DNA of 64,000 nucleotides from Methylopila turkensis (GTDB lineage Bacteria; Pseudomonadota; Alphaproteobacteria; Rhizobiales; Methylopilaceae), in NCBI RefSeq assembly GCF_027922325.1, contig NZ_BSFL01000001.1, positions 677,610-741,609 on the forward strand, written 5' to 3'. Of the stretch, positions 10,601 through 17,527 are shown one piece after another (within the stretch, counting starts at the first letter, position 1; every line of letters starts with the position of its first letter). The translations under genes were made by a program, and so were the position numbers. Below the pieces are notes generated by a model, which was not told where the DNA came from, made no database searches, and was given only the letters and a program-made list of their open reading frames with translations.

Positions 10601-11060
10601 GCAGCTTCTCCACCAGCGGCTTCATGGTGGCCGCGCCGAGCGCGAGCGTCTCGTAGCGGCCGCGCCGGTTCAGCAGCCGGTCGGTGAAGACGTGGCCTCG
10701 GTCGAGGTCGGCGCAGAGCTGGATCTCGTCGATCGCGACGAAATCCACGTCGAGGTCGCGCGGCATGGCCTCGACGGTCGAGACCCAGTAGCGCGCGCCG
10801 AGCGGCTTGATCTTCTCCTCGCCGGTGACGAGCGCGACCTTCTCCGCCCCGACCTTCTCCACAAGCCGCTGGTAGACCTCGCGCGCCAGCAGCCGGAGCG
10901 GCAGGCCGATCAGGCCGGAGCCGTGCGCCGCCATTCGCTCGATGGCGAGATGGGTCTTGCCGGTGTTGGTGGGGCCGAGCACCGCGGTGACGCCGCGGCC
11001 GCGCATGGGGGCCAGGATGTCGGAGGCGGGCGCCGGCGCGAGATCAGCGACGTCGGTCAT
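7614..11060 (-). CDS. SUV3-like DEAD/DEAH-box RNA helicase with acidic linker and Arg/Gly-rich tail
   Basis: A large superfamily 2 helicase of 1148 residues. Walker A is GPTNTGKT at 29-36, motif II is DEIQ at 111-114, and the second RecA domain includes DAIGMGLNLDVDHV and IAQIAGRAGR. It resembles mitochondrial SUV3, an RNA helicase of the degradosome. From about 830 to 975 the chain is a Glu/Ala/Pro-rich acidic linker. From about 977 it becomes Arg/Gly-rich with short repeats such as RPHGDGGRPQ, and it ends in a conserved-looking DSPFAKLAALKAQLE segment. The tail is probably disordered and RNA-binding. Upstream neighbour is a DUF3108 gene; downstream is the S4 gene. Confidence 0.9.
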   Translation of the reverse strand: MTDVADLAPAPASDILAPMRGRGVTAVLGPTNTGKTHLAIERMAAHGSGLIGLPLRLLAREVYQRLVEKVGAEKVALVTGEEKIKPLGARYWVSTVEAMPRDLDVDFVAIDEIQLCADLDRGHVFTDRLLNRRGRYETLALGAATMKPLVEKLLPGAHVVGRPRLSQLMFAGERKLTRLPPRSAIVAFSAEEVYAIAELIRRQRGGAAVVLGALSPRTRNAQVAMYQAGDVDYLIATDAIGMGLNLDVDHVAFAGDRKFDGHQFRRLNPSEIAQIAGRAGRHLRDGTFGTTGRCPPFEPELVERLEGHSFDAVRVLQWRNARLDFASVGALLDSLSRPPAEAGLTRAPDADDVRALAHLARDPLVRDAARGAKAVSLLWDVCQVPDYRRIAPAQHTELLAELYGFLSRPGKVPTDWFARHVALTDRADGDIDTLSARIAHIRTWTFVANRADWLDDPVHWQGVTRGVEDKLSDALHERLAQRFVDRRTSVLMRRLREKDMLEAEITKDGGVTVEGHHVGRLAGFQFAPDSSADSVEGKALRAAAAKALTGEIEARANRFANAGDGDIVLAADGAVRWQGELVGKLAKGDKALSPRIRVLADDQLAGAAREQVDKRMDQWIRGHVAKLLGPLSALEQAEDVTGVARGVAFQLVEELGVLDRARVADEVKGLDQDSRSSLRKHGVRFGAHHIYLPALMKPAARALAAQLWALAHGKDADAKVDDVAHLAASGRTSIPVDKEIDKGVYRALGYRVCGERAIRVDILERLADLIRPAIAWKPGQTGVAPAGAFEGNGFTVTVAMTSLAGCSGEDFATILRSLGYRMERRPKPAEPVAPPAPVEAEAPAAEAAVEPDVAETVETAAPDIADADLSTEADVVEAAPDAVEADETEEGAPEPVAHDTPVFDAAASEPALVDPVAPDEPEPETVLAALAEEDVEAGGIDAEAAETISETAVDVAVDAAPEAPAADAGAAEPETIEVWRPAGFGRRERPDHRGGRRDRRPAGGERPAAAQAAPGEAREPRGGPERGPRPDRDRPRGDGGRPHGDGGRPQSEGGRPGDGRKGGRDRRGGDRPDRDRPRSGEDRGRRQGGGAPVMTSAPPKRPERGPDPDSPFAKLAALKAQLEQGPKPGRDPKGGQGARKGSDANGDV

Positions 11061-11317
11061 TCACCCTTCCTTAGCATCCTGACCCGGTCGGATGCACGCG
11101 GCGCGAGTCTTTCGCGAACCCGCAAAACCGGAACGAGTCCGGAACGAAGGCGGGTCGAATCGGCGACTCGATTGCGATTCCCGATTCGTTCCAAACACTT
11201 GGCGCGACTCGCGAAATCCCGGGTCGGGGAAACGCCGCCACAACCCGAGAGGCAGTTCCGCAGCGGGACAAGAGCTCGGCGCCCGCGCAACGGGCGCGTC
11301 GGCGGGGGATCCGACGG
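11061..11317. other. Intergenic region with dispersed inverted repeats, helicase upstream region
   Basis: No credible gene. It contains GAATCGG (11157-11163) opposite CCGATTC (11181-11187), and repeated GCGACTCG/GCGCGAGTC words at 11101-11109, about 11163-11170 and about 11202-11213 in both orientations. It should hold the helicase promoter and the end of the DUF3108 transcript. Confidence 0.45.
11279..11297 (-). terminator. Possible stem-loop terminator after the DUF3108 gene
   Basis: GCGCCCG (11279-11285) and CGGGCGC (11291-11297) form a 7-bp stem about 20 bases past the stop codon on the minus strand. There is no T-tract, so it may stall or protect the transcript rather than terminate it. 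Confidence 0.3.
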
Positions 11318-12169
11318 TCAGAGGTCGGCGCCCACCTTCTTGTCCTTGTCGCCGGGCCGGACGACGACGAAGGAGCTGGCGGCGATCACGGCGACGCCGA
11401 CCTCGGTCCGGACCGAGATCTTCCAAGGCAGCAGCGCGCGGGTACCGGCTACCGGAGCCAGCCAGACCTCCATGTCCTTGTTGCTTTCCATGAAGGCCAC
11501 CTGCTTCCGGCCGGGCCGGTGGCCGGAGATCGCCTTGTAGCTCGCCTTGCAGACGATGGCTTGGCCTTCGTACTGGCCGGGAGCCGATGAGGCGCCCTTG
11601 ACGGTCTCCGTGCGGTCGTAGCGCAGCGTGACATCGAAGCGCTGACGGCCGTCGAACACCGGCAGGGTGCGGTTGCAGGACGACGACGCCAGCGGATCGC
11701 CCGCGCCCGCCACCGGCATCATCAGGGCGCTCACGGGGTCCAGAACGCCGCGCTTGTCGCTGTCGGAGACGGGGACGATCCCCTCGGTCCGCGCCGGCGG
11801 CTCGACCAGCATTGAGCGGATGGCCCCGGCGGCGAGCGCGAAGCGGATCACCTGGCCCTTCTCGCCCGAGCGGGTGTTGATGGCGTAGGCGGCCGGCGCG
11901 ACCGTGGCGTCGCGCACCGCGCCACGGGCAGTCGCCGCCCCGCGCCCGCCCGTCAGGAACCGCGCGAGCCCGGTCATGCGGGCGCTGACGTTGAGGTCGT
12001 AGCTCTGATCCTGAATGCCGGCCTGCATCGACGCGGTGCCGATGTTGAAGCCCGCGAGCGTGAGGTCGTAGCGGGCGCGCACCCGCGTCTCGGCGGCGGA
12101 TACGGCCTGAGCGGACGCGACGAAAACGAGCGCGATCGCGCTGAGACGGACAAGGAATCGGACGGCCAC
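11318..12169 (-). CDS. DUF3108 domain protein, exported
   Basis: A 283-residue protein with an N-terminal signal peptide (VRFLVRLSAIALVFVASAQAVSA) followed by a DUF3108-type beta-rich domain beginning YDLTLAGFNIGTASMQAG. The family is periplasmic or outer-membrane associated in alphaproteobacteria and has no assigned activity. I chose GTG 12169 because AAGGG lies six bases upstream and the signal peptide begins there. The frame stays open to 12472 but that part is not signal-like. Confidence 0.83.
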   Translation of the reverse strand: MAVRFLVRLSAIALVFVASAQAVSAAETRVRARYDLTLAGFNIGTASMQAGIQDQSYDLNVSARMTGLARFLTGGRGAATARGAVRDATVAPAAYAINTRSGEKGQVIRFALAAGAIRSMLVEPPARTEGIVPVSDSDKRGVLDPVSALMMPVAGAGDPLASSSCNRTLPVFDGRQRFDVTLRYDRTETVKGASSAPGQYEGQAIVCKASYKAISGHRPGRKQVAFMESNKDMEVWLAPVAGTRALLPWKISVRTEVGVAVIAASSFVVVRPGDKDKKVGADL

Positions 12170-12356
12170 GAGCAACCCTTGCGACGACGTCTGGACGGAC
12201 GACGCGCGGCGCGCCGAAGAATCACGGCGATGCCGACACGCCAAGCGGCCCCAAGAGGCTAAATCATATTCGGCCTTTTGTGAGGCCTCGCGCGCGCCCT
12301 CCCGATGTCGCCGCCCTTCCCGCGCGCCCGCCCAGCCGGGCGGCCGGGCGCAATTC

Positions 12357-12385
12357 TTGACGGGCTGCCGCCCCGCCGTTATAGG
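12357..12385 (+). promoter_or_regulatory. Sigma-70-type promoter of rpmB
   Basis: TTGACG at 12357-12362 and TATAGG at 12380-12385 are separated by exactly 17 bases. This is the best housekeeping promoter match I found in the window. Transcription would start near 12392, about 100 bases before the ribosomal protein gene. Confidence 0.72.
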
Positions 12386-12489
12386 ACCGCCTTCTCTTTC
12401 AGGCACGCGGAGCGCGCGCCCGGACGGCCAGCCGTCCGAAGCGCCGCTCGAACGCGCGGGTCGAAACGTCACCTTCAGGAGCTGAGCCC

Positions 12490-12795
12490 ATGTCGCGGCG
12501 CTGCGAACTGACCGGCAAGGCCGTACTTTCGGGCCACAAGGTCAGCCACTCGAACCACAAGACCAAGCGGACGTTCCGTCCGAACCTGCTGCGCGTGTCG
12601 CTGCTGTCCGAGGCGCTTGGCCAGTCGGTGCGGCTCCGGGTCTCGGCCCATGCGCTGCGCTCGGTGGAGCACCGCGGCGGCCTCGACGCTTTCCTCGCGA
12701 AGGCCTCCGAGCTCGAGCTGAGCCAGGGCGCGCGCGACCTTAAGCGCAAGATCGCCAAGGCCGGCCAGCAGGCCGAGCAGGCGCAGGCCTCCTGA
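12490..12795 (+). CDS. rpmB: 50S ribosomal protein L28
   Basis: Structural protein of the large ribosomal subunit. The 101-residue product starts [20 protein letters not shown] and contains [13 protein letters not shown], the family signature. The alphaproteobacterial form has a longer C-terminal helix ([24 protein letters not shown]), as seen here. AGGAG lies about nine bases upstream of ATG 12490. A near-consensus promoter at 12357-12385 drives it. The downstream VUT gene begins 25 bases later and may share the transcript. Confidence 0.96.
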   Translation: MSRRCELTGKAVLSGHKVSHSNHKTKRTFRPNLLRVSLLSEALGQSVRLRVSAHALRSVEHRGGLDAFLAKASELELSQGARDLKRKIAKAGQQAEQAQAS

Positions 12796-12820
12796 TTCTT
12801 TTCGTCCAAGACGACACGCC

Positions 12821-13426
12821 GTGACGCGCGAGCCGCTCACGGCGGGCGGACTGGCGTTCCCCGTCGCCGCGATGGCCCTGGTCGTCGCGGCGTCGAACGT
12901 TCTGGTGCAGCATCCGGTCGAAGCCCTCGGCCTCGGTGACAAGCTGACCTGGGGCGCCTTCACCTATCCGCTCGCCTTCCTCGTGACCGACCTGACCAAC
13001 CGCCGCTTCGGCCCGGCCGCCGCGCGGCGCGTGGTGTATTGCGGCTTCGCGCTCGCCGTCGCGCTGTCGATCTGGCTCGCCACGCCGCGCATCGCGCTCG
13101 CCTCGGGCGCGGCGTTTCTCGTCGGGCAGTTGCTCGACGTGGCGGTGTTCTCGAAGCTGCGCCGTCTGGCCTGGTGGCGCGCTCCGCTCGCCGCGGGCCT
13201 GATCGGCTCCGCGGTCGACACCGCGCTGTTCTTCTCGCTCGCTTTTGCAGGCGACCCCGCGATGTCGGAGCCGGTCGCGCTGTTCGGCCTTGCGCAGACG
13301 CCGCTGTGGGCGAGCCTCGCGACCTACGACTTCGTGGTGAAGGTCGCCGGCGCGTTCCTGCTGCTCGCCCCTTACGGCGCGCTGATGAACGTGATTCACC
13401 CTTACGAGCGGACCGCCGCCGGCTGA
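12821..13426 (+). CDS. VUT-family (YhhQ-like) integral membrane transporter, probable queuosine precursor transporter
   Basis: A 201-residue protein with about six hydrophobic spans, including PLTAGGLAFPVAAMALVVAA, a stretch ending in GAFTYPLAFLVTDLTNRRFG, and a C-terminal helix near FVVKVAGAFLLLAPYGALM. The motif PLAFLVTDLTN is characteristic of the VUT/YhhQ family. E. coli YhhQ imports the queuosine precursors preQ0/preQ1; the substrate here is inferred only. The start is GTG at 12821. It follows rpmB by 25 bases. Confidence 0.85.
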   Translation: MTREPLTAGGLAFPVAAMALVVAASNVLVQHPVEALGLGDKLTWGAFTYPLAFLVTDLTNRRFGPAAARRVVYCGFALAVALSIWLATPRIALASGAAFLVGQLLDVAVFSKLRRLAWWRAPLAAGLIGSAVDTALFFSLAFAGDPAMSEPVALFGLAQTPLWASLATYDFVVKVAGAFLLLAPYGALMNVIHPYERTAAG

Positions 13427-13457
13427 CCGACGGCGGCCCAGCTCCGCGTTCGGTCCC

Positions 13458-14429
13458 CTAGAGACCCCATCCTTTGAACGGCGTCTCCGCGACCGGCGTC
13501 AGCGGCGGCTCGCCGGCGGCGTAGGCCTCGAGATTGGCGACGACGAGATCGGCCATCGCGCGGCGCGTCGCGACGGAGGCCGAGCCCACATGCGGCAACA
13601 GCACCGCGTTGGGCAGCGCGATCAGCTCCTCCGGCACATGCGGCTCCTGCGCGAACACGTCGAGACCCGCGGCGAGAATCACGCCGTCGCGCAGCGCCGC
13701 AATCAGTGCGGGCTCATCCACCACCGAGCCGCGTGCGACGTTGATTAGAACCCCGTCGGGACCAAGCGCCCGAAACACCTCGGCGTTGATGACGCCCTTG
13801 GTCTCGGCGCCGCCCGGAAGAATCGCGATCAGCGTGTCGACCTCGCGCGCCATCGCCACGAGATCGGGGTAGTGGCGATAGGCGAGATCCGGCTGCGGCC
13901 GGCGGCTGTGGTAGACCACCGGCAGATCGAAGGCGTCGAGCCGACGCGCGATGGCGCGGCCAATGCGGCCCATGCCGATCACGCCGACGGTGCGGCCGCG
14001 CAGACTTGAGGTCAGCCGGTACGGCCCCTCCCCGCTCCAGCGGCCCTCGCGCAGCCAGCGCTCCGCGGCGGCGAACTCGCGCACGGTCGTGATGAGCAGC
14101 CCGAGCGCGGTGTCCGCGACCTCCTCGTTCAGGACGTCTGGCGTGTTGGTCACCACGATCCCACGCCGCGCGGCGAAGGCCGCGTCGACGCTGTCGTAGC
14201 CGACGCCGAAATGCGACACGATCCTGATCCGCGGCAGCCGCTCCAGCAGGTCGGCGTCGACGGGCCGCTTTCCGAACGAAGCGATCGCCTCCGCCTCGCC
14301 GGCGCCGTCCGCCAGCAGGGCGTCGAGCGAGGGCGCCTCCCACAGGCGGCGCACGTCGAAGACGCGTTCGAGCGCCTCCAGCGCCTCCTCGGGCGGGCGC
14401 CCTGTGGCGATCAGCACGGGACGGGACAT
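13458..14429 (-). CDS. D-2-hydroxyacid dehydrogenase (glyoxylate/hydroxypyruvate reductase type)
   Basis: NAD(P)-dependent oxidoreductase of 323 residues that interconverts 2-oxoacids and D-2-hydroxyacids in the cytoplasm. The Rossmann motif is GVIGMGRIGRAIARRL near residue 148. The catalytic Arg is in NVARGSVVDEPAL, the Glu in QEPHVPEEL and the His in LLPHVGSAS. ATG 14429 is supported by AAGGAGG seven bases upstream; the frame extends to 14483 without a better start. It ends convergently with the VUT gene. The true substrate (glyoxylate, hydroxypyruvate or other) cannot be read from sequence. Confidence 0.88.
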   Translation of the reverse strand: MSRPVLIATGRPPEEALEALERVFDVRRLWEAPSLDALLADGAGEAEAIASFGKRPVDADLLERLPRIRIVSHFGVGYDSVDAAFAARRGIVVTNTPDVLNEEVADTALGLLITTVREFAAAERWLREGRWSGEGPYRLTSSLRGRTVGVIGMGRIGRAIARRLDAFDLPVVYHSRRPQPDLAYRHYPDLVAMAREVDTLIAILPGGAETKGVINAEVFRALGPDGVLINVARGSVVDEPALIAALRDGVILAAGLDVFAQEPHVPEELIALPNAVLLPHVGSASVATRRAMADLVVANLEAYAAGEPPLTPVAETPFKGWGL

Positions 14430-14829
14430 TGGCGGCCTCCTTGCGGCGTGGGCGTCATGGCGCTTGTCGTAGCTCTGCGCCAATAAGCGCGTCGCCAGCC
14501 TCGATCCAGCCCCTTATCCTTGGGGCGAAAATGCAGGCGCATTCGTAGAAGCACGTAATGTGTCGTCATAAAATTGGAATAATCATTCGCTGAACGCTCC
14601 GTCCGGCGAGAGGTCGCGAGCAATCCGGCAGTGGTCGCCCGCAAGTTGATGTGTCGGATCGGGACGACGCATCACATCGGCGGTCGTTTCCAAAGCCGTT
14701 CTGGACTTGCATCGGGAGCGGGTTCTGGGCAGAGATTGGGCATGAACCTGTGATACTTCGCTGAGCGGCCGCCCTCGCCTTCCGAGCAGGCGATAAGGTG
14801 CGCTTACGGGCGTTCGCAGACGCGTCGGG
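14430..14829. other. Intergenic region, AT-richer, no supported gene
   Basis: A 400-base gap between divergent genes. GC content drops around 14515-14590 (for example ATAAAATTGGAATAATCATT). Small open frames on either strand lack ribosome sites and family features. It most likely contains promoters for both flanking genes. Confidence 0.5.
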
Positions 14830-14835
14830 GTGTGG

Positions 14836-15618
14836 ATGGCAAATCAAGTCGAAACGATCAACGAGTCCGTCAAGATCGCCCACGCCCCCGGCGCGAAGGC
14901 CAATGTCGTCGTGTTCGGCGGACTGGTGAAGAGGTCCGGCTACAGCGTTCCGGACTTCGAACTCGTCGATGAGATCGCATCGCTGCCCTACAACGCGATC
15001 TTCCTGAAGGACAGCACGCGGCGCTGGTACAATCTCGGCGTCAAGGGCGTGTCCGACAGCTTCGAGGGCACGACCGCCTATATCGAGGAACTGATCGAGG
15101 ACAAGTTCGGCGACGAGGACCTGCCGCTGGTGACGGTCGGCGCTTCGATGGGAGGATACGCCGCGGTCGGCATCGGCGAGCAGCTTGGAGCCCGGTTCGC
15201 GCTCTCAATCGCGCCGCAGACGGTGATTTCGCTTGAGGCCCGCACCCGGCTGCGGGACAACCGCTGGAAGGCCGACTTCGAGTTCTTCAAGCCGCGCTGC
15301 GCCGATCTCCGCTACATCCTCAAGGGCCGCATCGAGAAGCTGAAGATCGTGGTCGGAACAGAGAACGTGCCGGACATCATCCAGGCCGCGAATCTCGCCG
15401 GCGCGCGCGGCGTCTCGATCGACTTCGTGAAAGGCGCCGATCACGACGTGCTGCGCGCCTGGAGCGCCAACGGCGACCTCGCGCGCATCATCGCGGACTA
15501 CATCGAGAACGGGCTGACGGGCGATCACGAGCTGGAGGCCCCGGAGACCGACGACGCGGGCCTCGTGGACGCGCAGCCGACCACCGAAGCCGAGGCCCTG
15601 GAGCCCGCGCGCAACTGA
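14836..15618 (+). CDS. Alpha/beta-hydrolase-like protein of unknown function
   Basis: A 260-residue protein that I do not recognise as a named enzyme. VTVGASMGGYAAVGIGEQLGARFALSIAPQ has the nucleophile-elbow pattern G-x-S-x-G-G of alpha/beta hydrolases, with Ser in GASMGG near residue 103. A late His in GADHDVLRAW near residue 210 could complete a triad. There is no signal peptide and the C-terminus is acidic (about 225-260). ATG 14836 is preferred because GGGG lies six bases upstream; GTG 14830 is possible. It may act on an ester or thioester, or be a non-catalytic relative. Confidence 0.7.
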   Translation: MANQVETINESVKIAHAPGAKANVVVFGGLVKRSGYSVPDFELVDEIASLPYNAIFLKDSTRRWYNLGVKGVSDSFEGTTAYIEELIEDKFGDEDLPLVTVGASMGGYAAVGIGEQLGARFALSIAPQTVISLEARTRLRDNRWKADFEFFKPRCADLRYILKGRIEKLKIVVGTENVPDIIQAANLAGARGVSIDFVKGADHDVLRAWSANGDLARIIADYIENGLTGDHELEAPETDDAGLVDAQPTTEAEALEPARN

Positions 15619-15724
15619 GCGGCGCGACGCCTGCGACCTGTTCCCTATAGCGGCGCGCCCCGCGGCTGCGCGAAGCTTCGCCCGCATCCCGCGCCGACGG
15701 GGGTCAGGACGGGAGTTTCGCACG

Positions 15725-17527
15725 ATGTGGTTCATTCGCTTGCTGGGCGCGGCGACGCTCGCGATTCTGATCGCGGCGCCCGCGGGCGCGCAGCCGGTCG
15801 ACGACGCCCGGATGCGCGCAGCGGACAGCGACCCCGCGAACTGGCTGCTCCACGGCCGCGACTACGGCGCGCGGCGGTTCTCCCCGCTCGCCGAGGTGAA
15901 CGCCGGCACGGTGAAGCGGCTGGTCCCGAAGTGGATCTACCAGACCGGCTACGCCGCCACCTTCCAGACGACGCCGCTCGTCGCGGACGGCGTGATGTAT
16001 CTGTCCGCGCCCTTCTCCCATGTCATCGCCATCGACGCCGCGACCGGGCGCGAGCGCTGGCGCTACGAGCACAAGGCCCGCGCGAAGAAGCTCTGCTGCG
16101 GCCCCGGCAACCGCGGCGTCGCGCTCGGCTACGGCAAGGTGTTCGTCGCGACCGTCGACGCGCGCCTCGTCGCGCTCGACCAGGCGTCCGGCAAGCCGCT
16201 CTGGGACGTCGCGCTGGTGGAGGACGCCGGCGCGCCGGCCCCGACCGAGGACGCGCTCGCGCTCAACGCCGCAGACGCCGCCAAGACCGTGTCCGGCTCG
16301 ACCGGCGTCGGCGCCTCCGCGGCGCCGCTGGTCTATGACGGCAAGGTGGTCGTCGGCATCACCGGCGTCGGCTACGGCCTCCATCTCGACAGCGACCGCC
16401 CCGGCGCGCCGCTCGGCGCCGTGGTCGGCGTCGCCGGCCGCTACGGCCGCCCGGGCTTCCTCGCCGCCTTCGACGCCGCGACCGGCGCGCGCGTCTGGTC
16501 GTTCGACAGCACGGTGAAGGACTGGGAGGGCGCGTTCGTCGAGACCACCGCCTACGGCGCAAGGCTTCCCCGCGACGTCGCGGCGGAGAAGGCCTCGGCG
16601 CCCGACCATCGCGACGCGTGGCGCTACGGCGGCGGCTCGATCTGGCACGCCCCGGCCTACGACCCGGAGCGCGGCCTGCTGTTCCTGGGCATCGGCAACC
16701 CCTCCCCTCAGGCCGCGAGCGAAAGCCGGCCCGGCGACAACCTCCACACCTCGTCGCTGGTGGCGCTCGACGCGAAGACCGGCCGGCTGGTCTGGGCCTA
16801 CCAGCAGGTTCCGCACGACCTCTGGGGCTACGACGTGGCGAGCCCGCCGTCGCTGTTCACCGTCGAGGTCGACGGGCGTCGGGTCGCGGCGGTCGGCCAG
16901 GCGAGCAAGCTCGGCTGGTACTTCGTCCACGACCGCGAGACCGGCCGGCTTCTGTTCAAGTCCGAGCCTTACATCCCGCAGTCCAACATGTTCCAGGCTC
17001 CGACGCCGGAGGGCGCGGTGATCGCGCCGGGCGTCGGCGGCGGGGTCAACTGGTCGCCGGCCTCCGTCGATCCGGCCCGCGGCGTCGGCTATGTCGCGGC
17101 GATGCACTGGCCGGCCCGCTACAGCGTCCGGACGCTGCCGGCGCAGGGCGACAAGCCGGAGCTGCGCTACTTTACGATCGAGCCGGAGAAGGAGGGCATG
17201 TATGGGCTGGTGAGCGCGATCGACCTCGCGCGCGGCGGCAAGCTCCTGTGGACCCGCAAGACCCCCGAGCCGCTGGTCGGCGGCGTGCTCGCGACCGCGG
17301 GCGGCCTCGTGTTCACCGGCGAGGGCGGCGGCGATCTGGTGGCGCTCGACGCCCGGACGGGCGACCCGCTCTGGCGCTTCAACTGCGGCGCAGGCGTCAA
17401 CGCGCCGCCGATGACCTACGCCGTCGACGGACGGCAATATGTGGCCGTGGCGGCCGGCGGCAGCCAGATCTGGGGCTTCCGTCAGGGCGGCGCCGTGATC
17501 GGCTTCGGCCTGGCCGACGCGCCCTAG
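15725..17527 (+). CDS. PQQ-dependent dehydrogenase (methanol/ethanol dehydrogenase family), periplasmic
   Basis: A 600-residue quinoprotein with an N-terminal signal peptide (about 1-22, ending AGAQP). The chain shows repeated beta-propeller blades (AIDAATGRERWRYE, ALDQASGKPLWDV, ALDAKTGRLVWAYQ, ALDARTGDPLWRF). A vicinal cysteine pair at 124-125 (LCCGPGNRG) fits the PQQ-stacking disulfide ring. SRPGDNLHTSSLVALD near 334-349 matches the active-site region of the family. At 366-370 it reads LWGYD; methanol and lanthanide dehydrogenases usually have WDYA or WDxD there, so Gly replaces the usual catalytic Asp while the next Asp is kept. The partner cytochrome and PQQ synthesis genes are not in the window. 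Confidence 0.85.
   Translation: MWFIRLLGAATLAILIAAPAGAQPVDDARMRAADSDPANWLLHGRDYGARRFSPLAEVNAGTVKRLVPKWIYQTGYAATFQTTPLVADGVMYLSAPFSHVIAIDAATGRERWRYEHKARAKKLCCGPGNRGVALGYGKVFVATVDARLVALDQASGKPLWDVALVEDAGAPAPTEDALALNAADAAKTVSGSTGVGASAAPLVYDGKVVVGITGVGYGLHLDSDRPGAPLGAVVGVAGRYGRPGFLAAFDAATGARVWSFDSTVKDWEGAFVETTAYGARLPRDVAAEKASAPDHRDAWRYGGGSIWHAPAYDPERGLLFLGIGNPSPQAASESRPGDNLHTSSLVALDAKTGRLVWAYQQVPHDLWGYDVASPPSLFTVEVDGRRVAAVGQASKLGWYFVHDRETGRLLFKSEPYIPQSNMFQAPTPEGAVIAPGVGGGVNWSPASVDPARGVGYVAAMHWPARYSVRTLPAQGDKPELRYFTIEPEKEGMYGLVSAIDLARGGKLLWTRKTPEPLVGGVLATAGGLVFTGEGGGDLVALDARTGDPLWRFNCGAGVNAPPMTYAVDGRQYVAVAAGGSQIWGFRQGGAVIGFGLADAP

Noticed and set aside
9801..11540. 579-codon open frame on the plus strand
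   Set aside because: Antisense to the helicase core, which has clear Walker motifs on the other strand.
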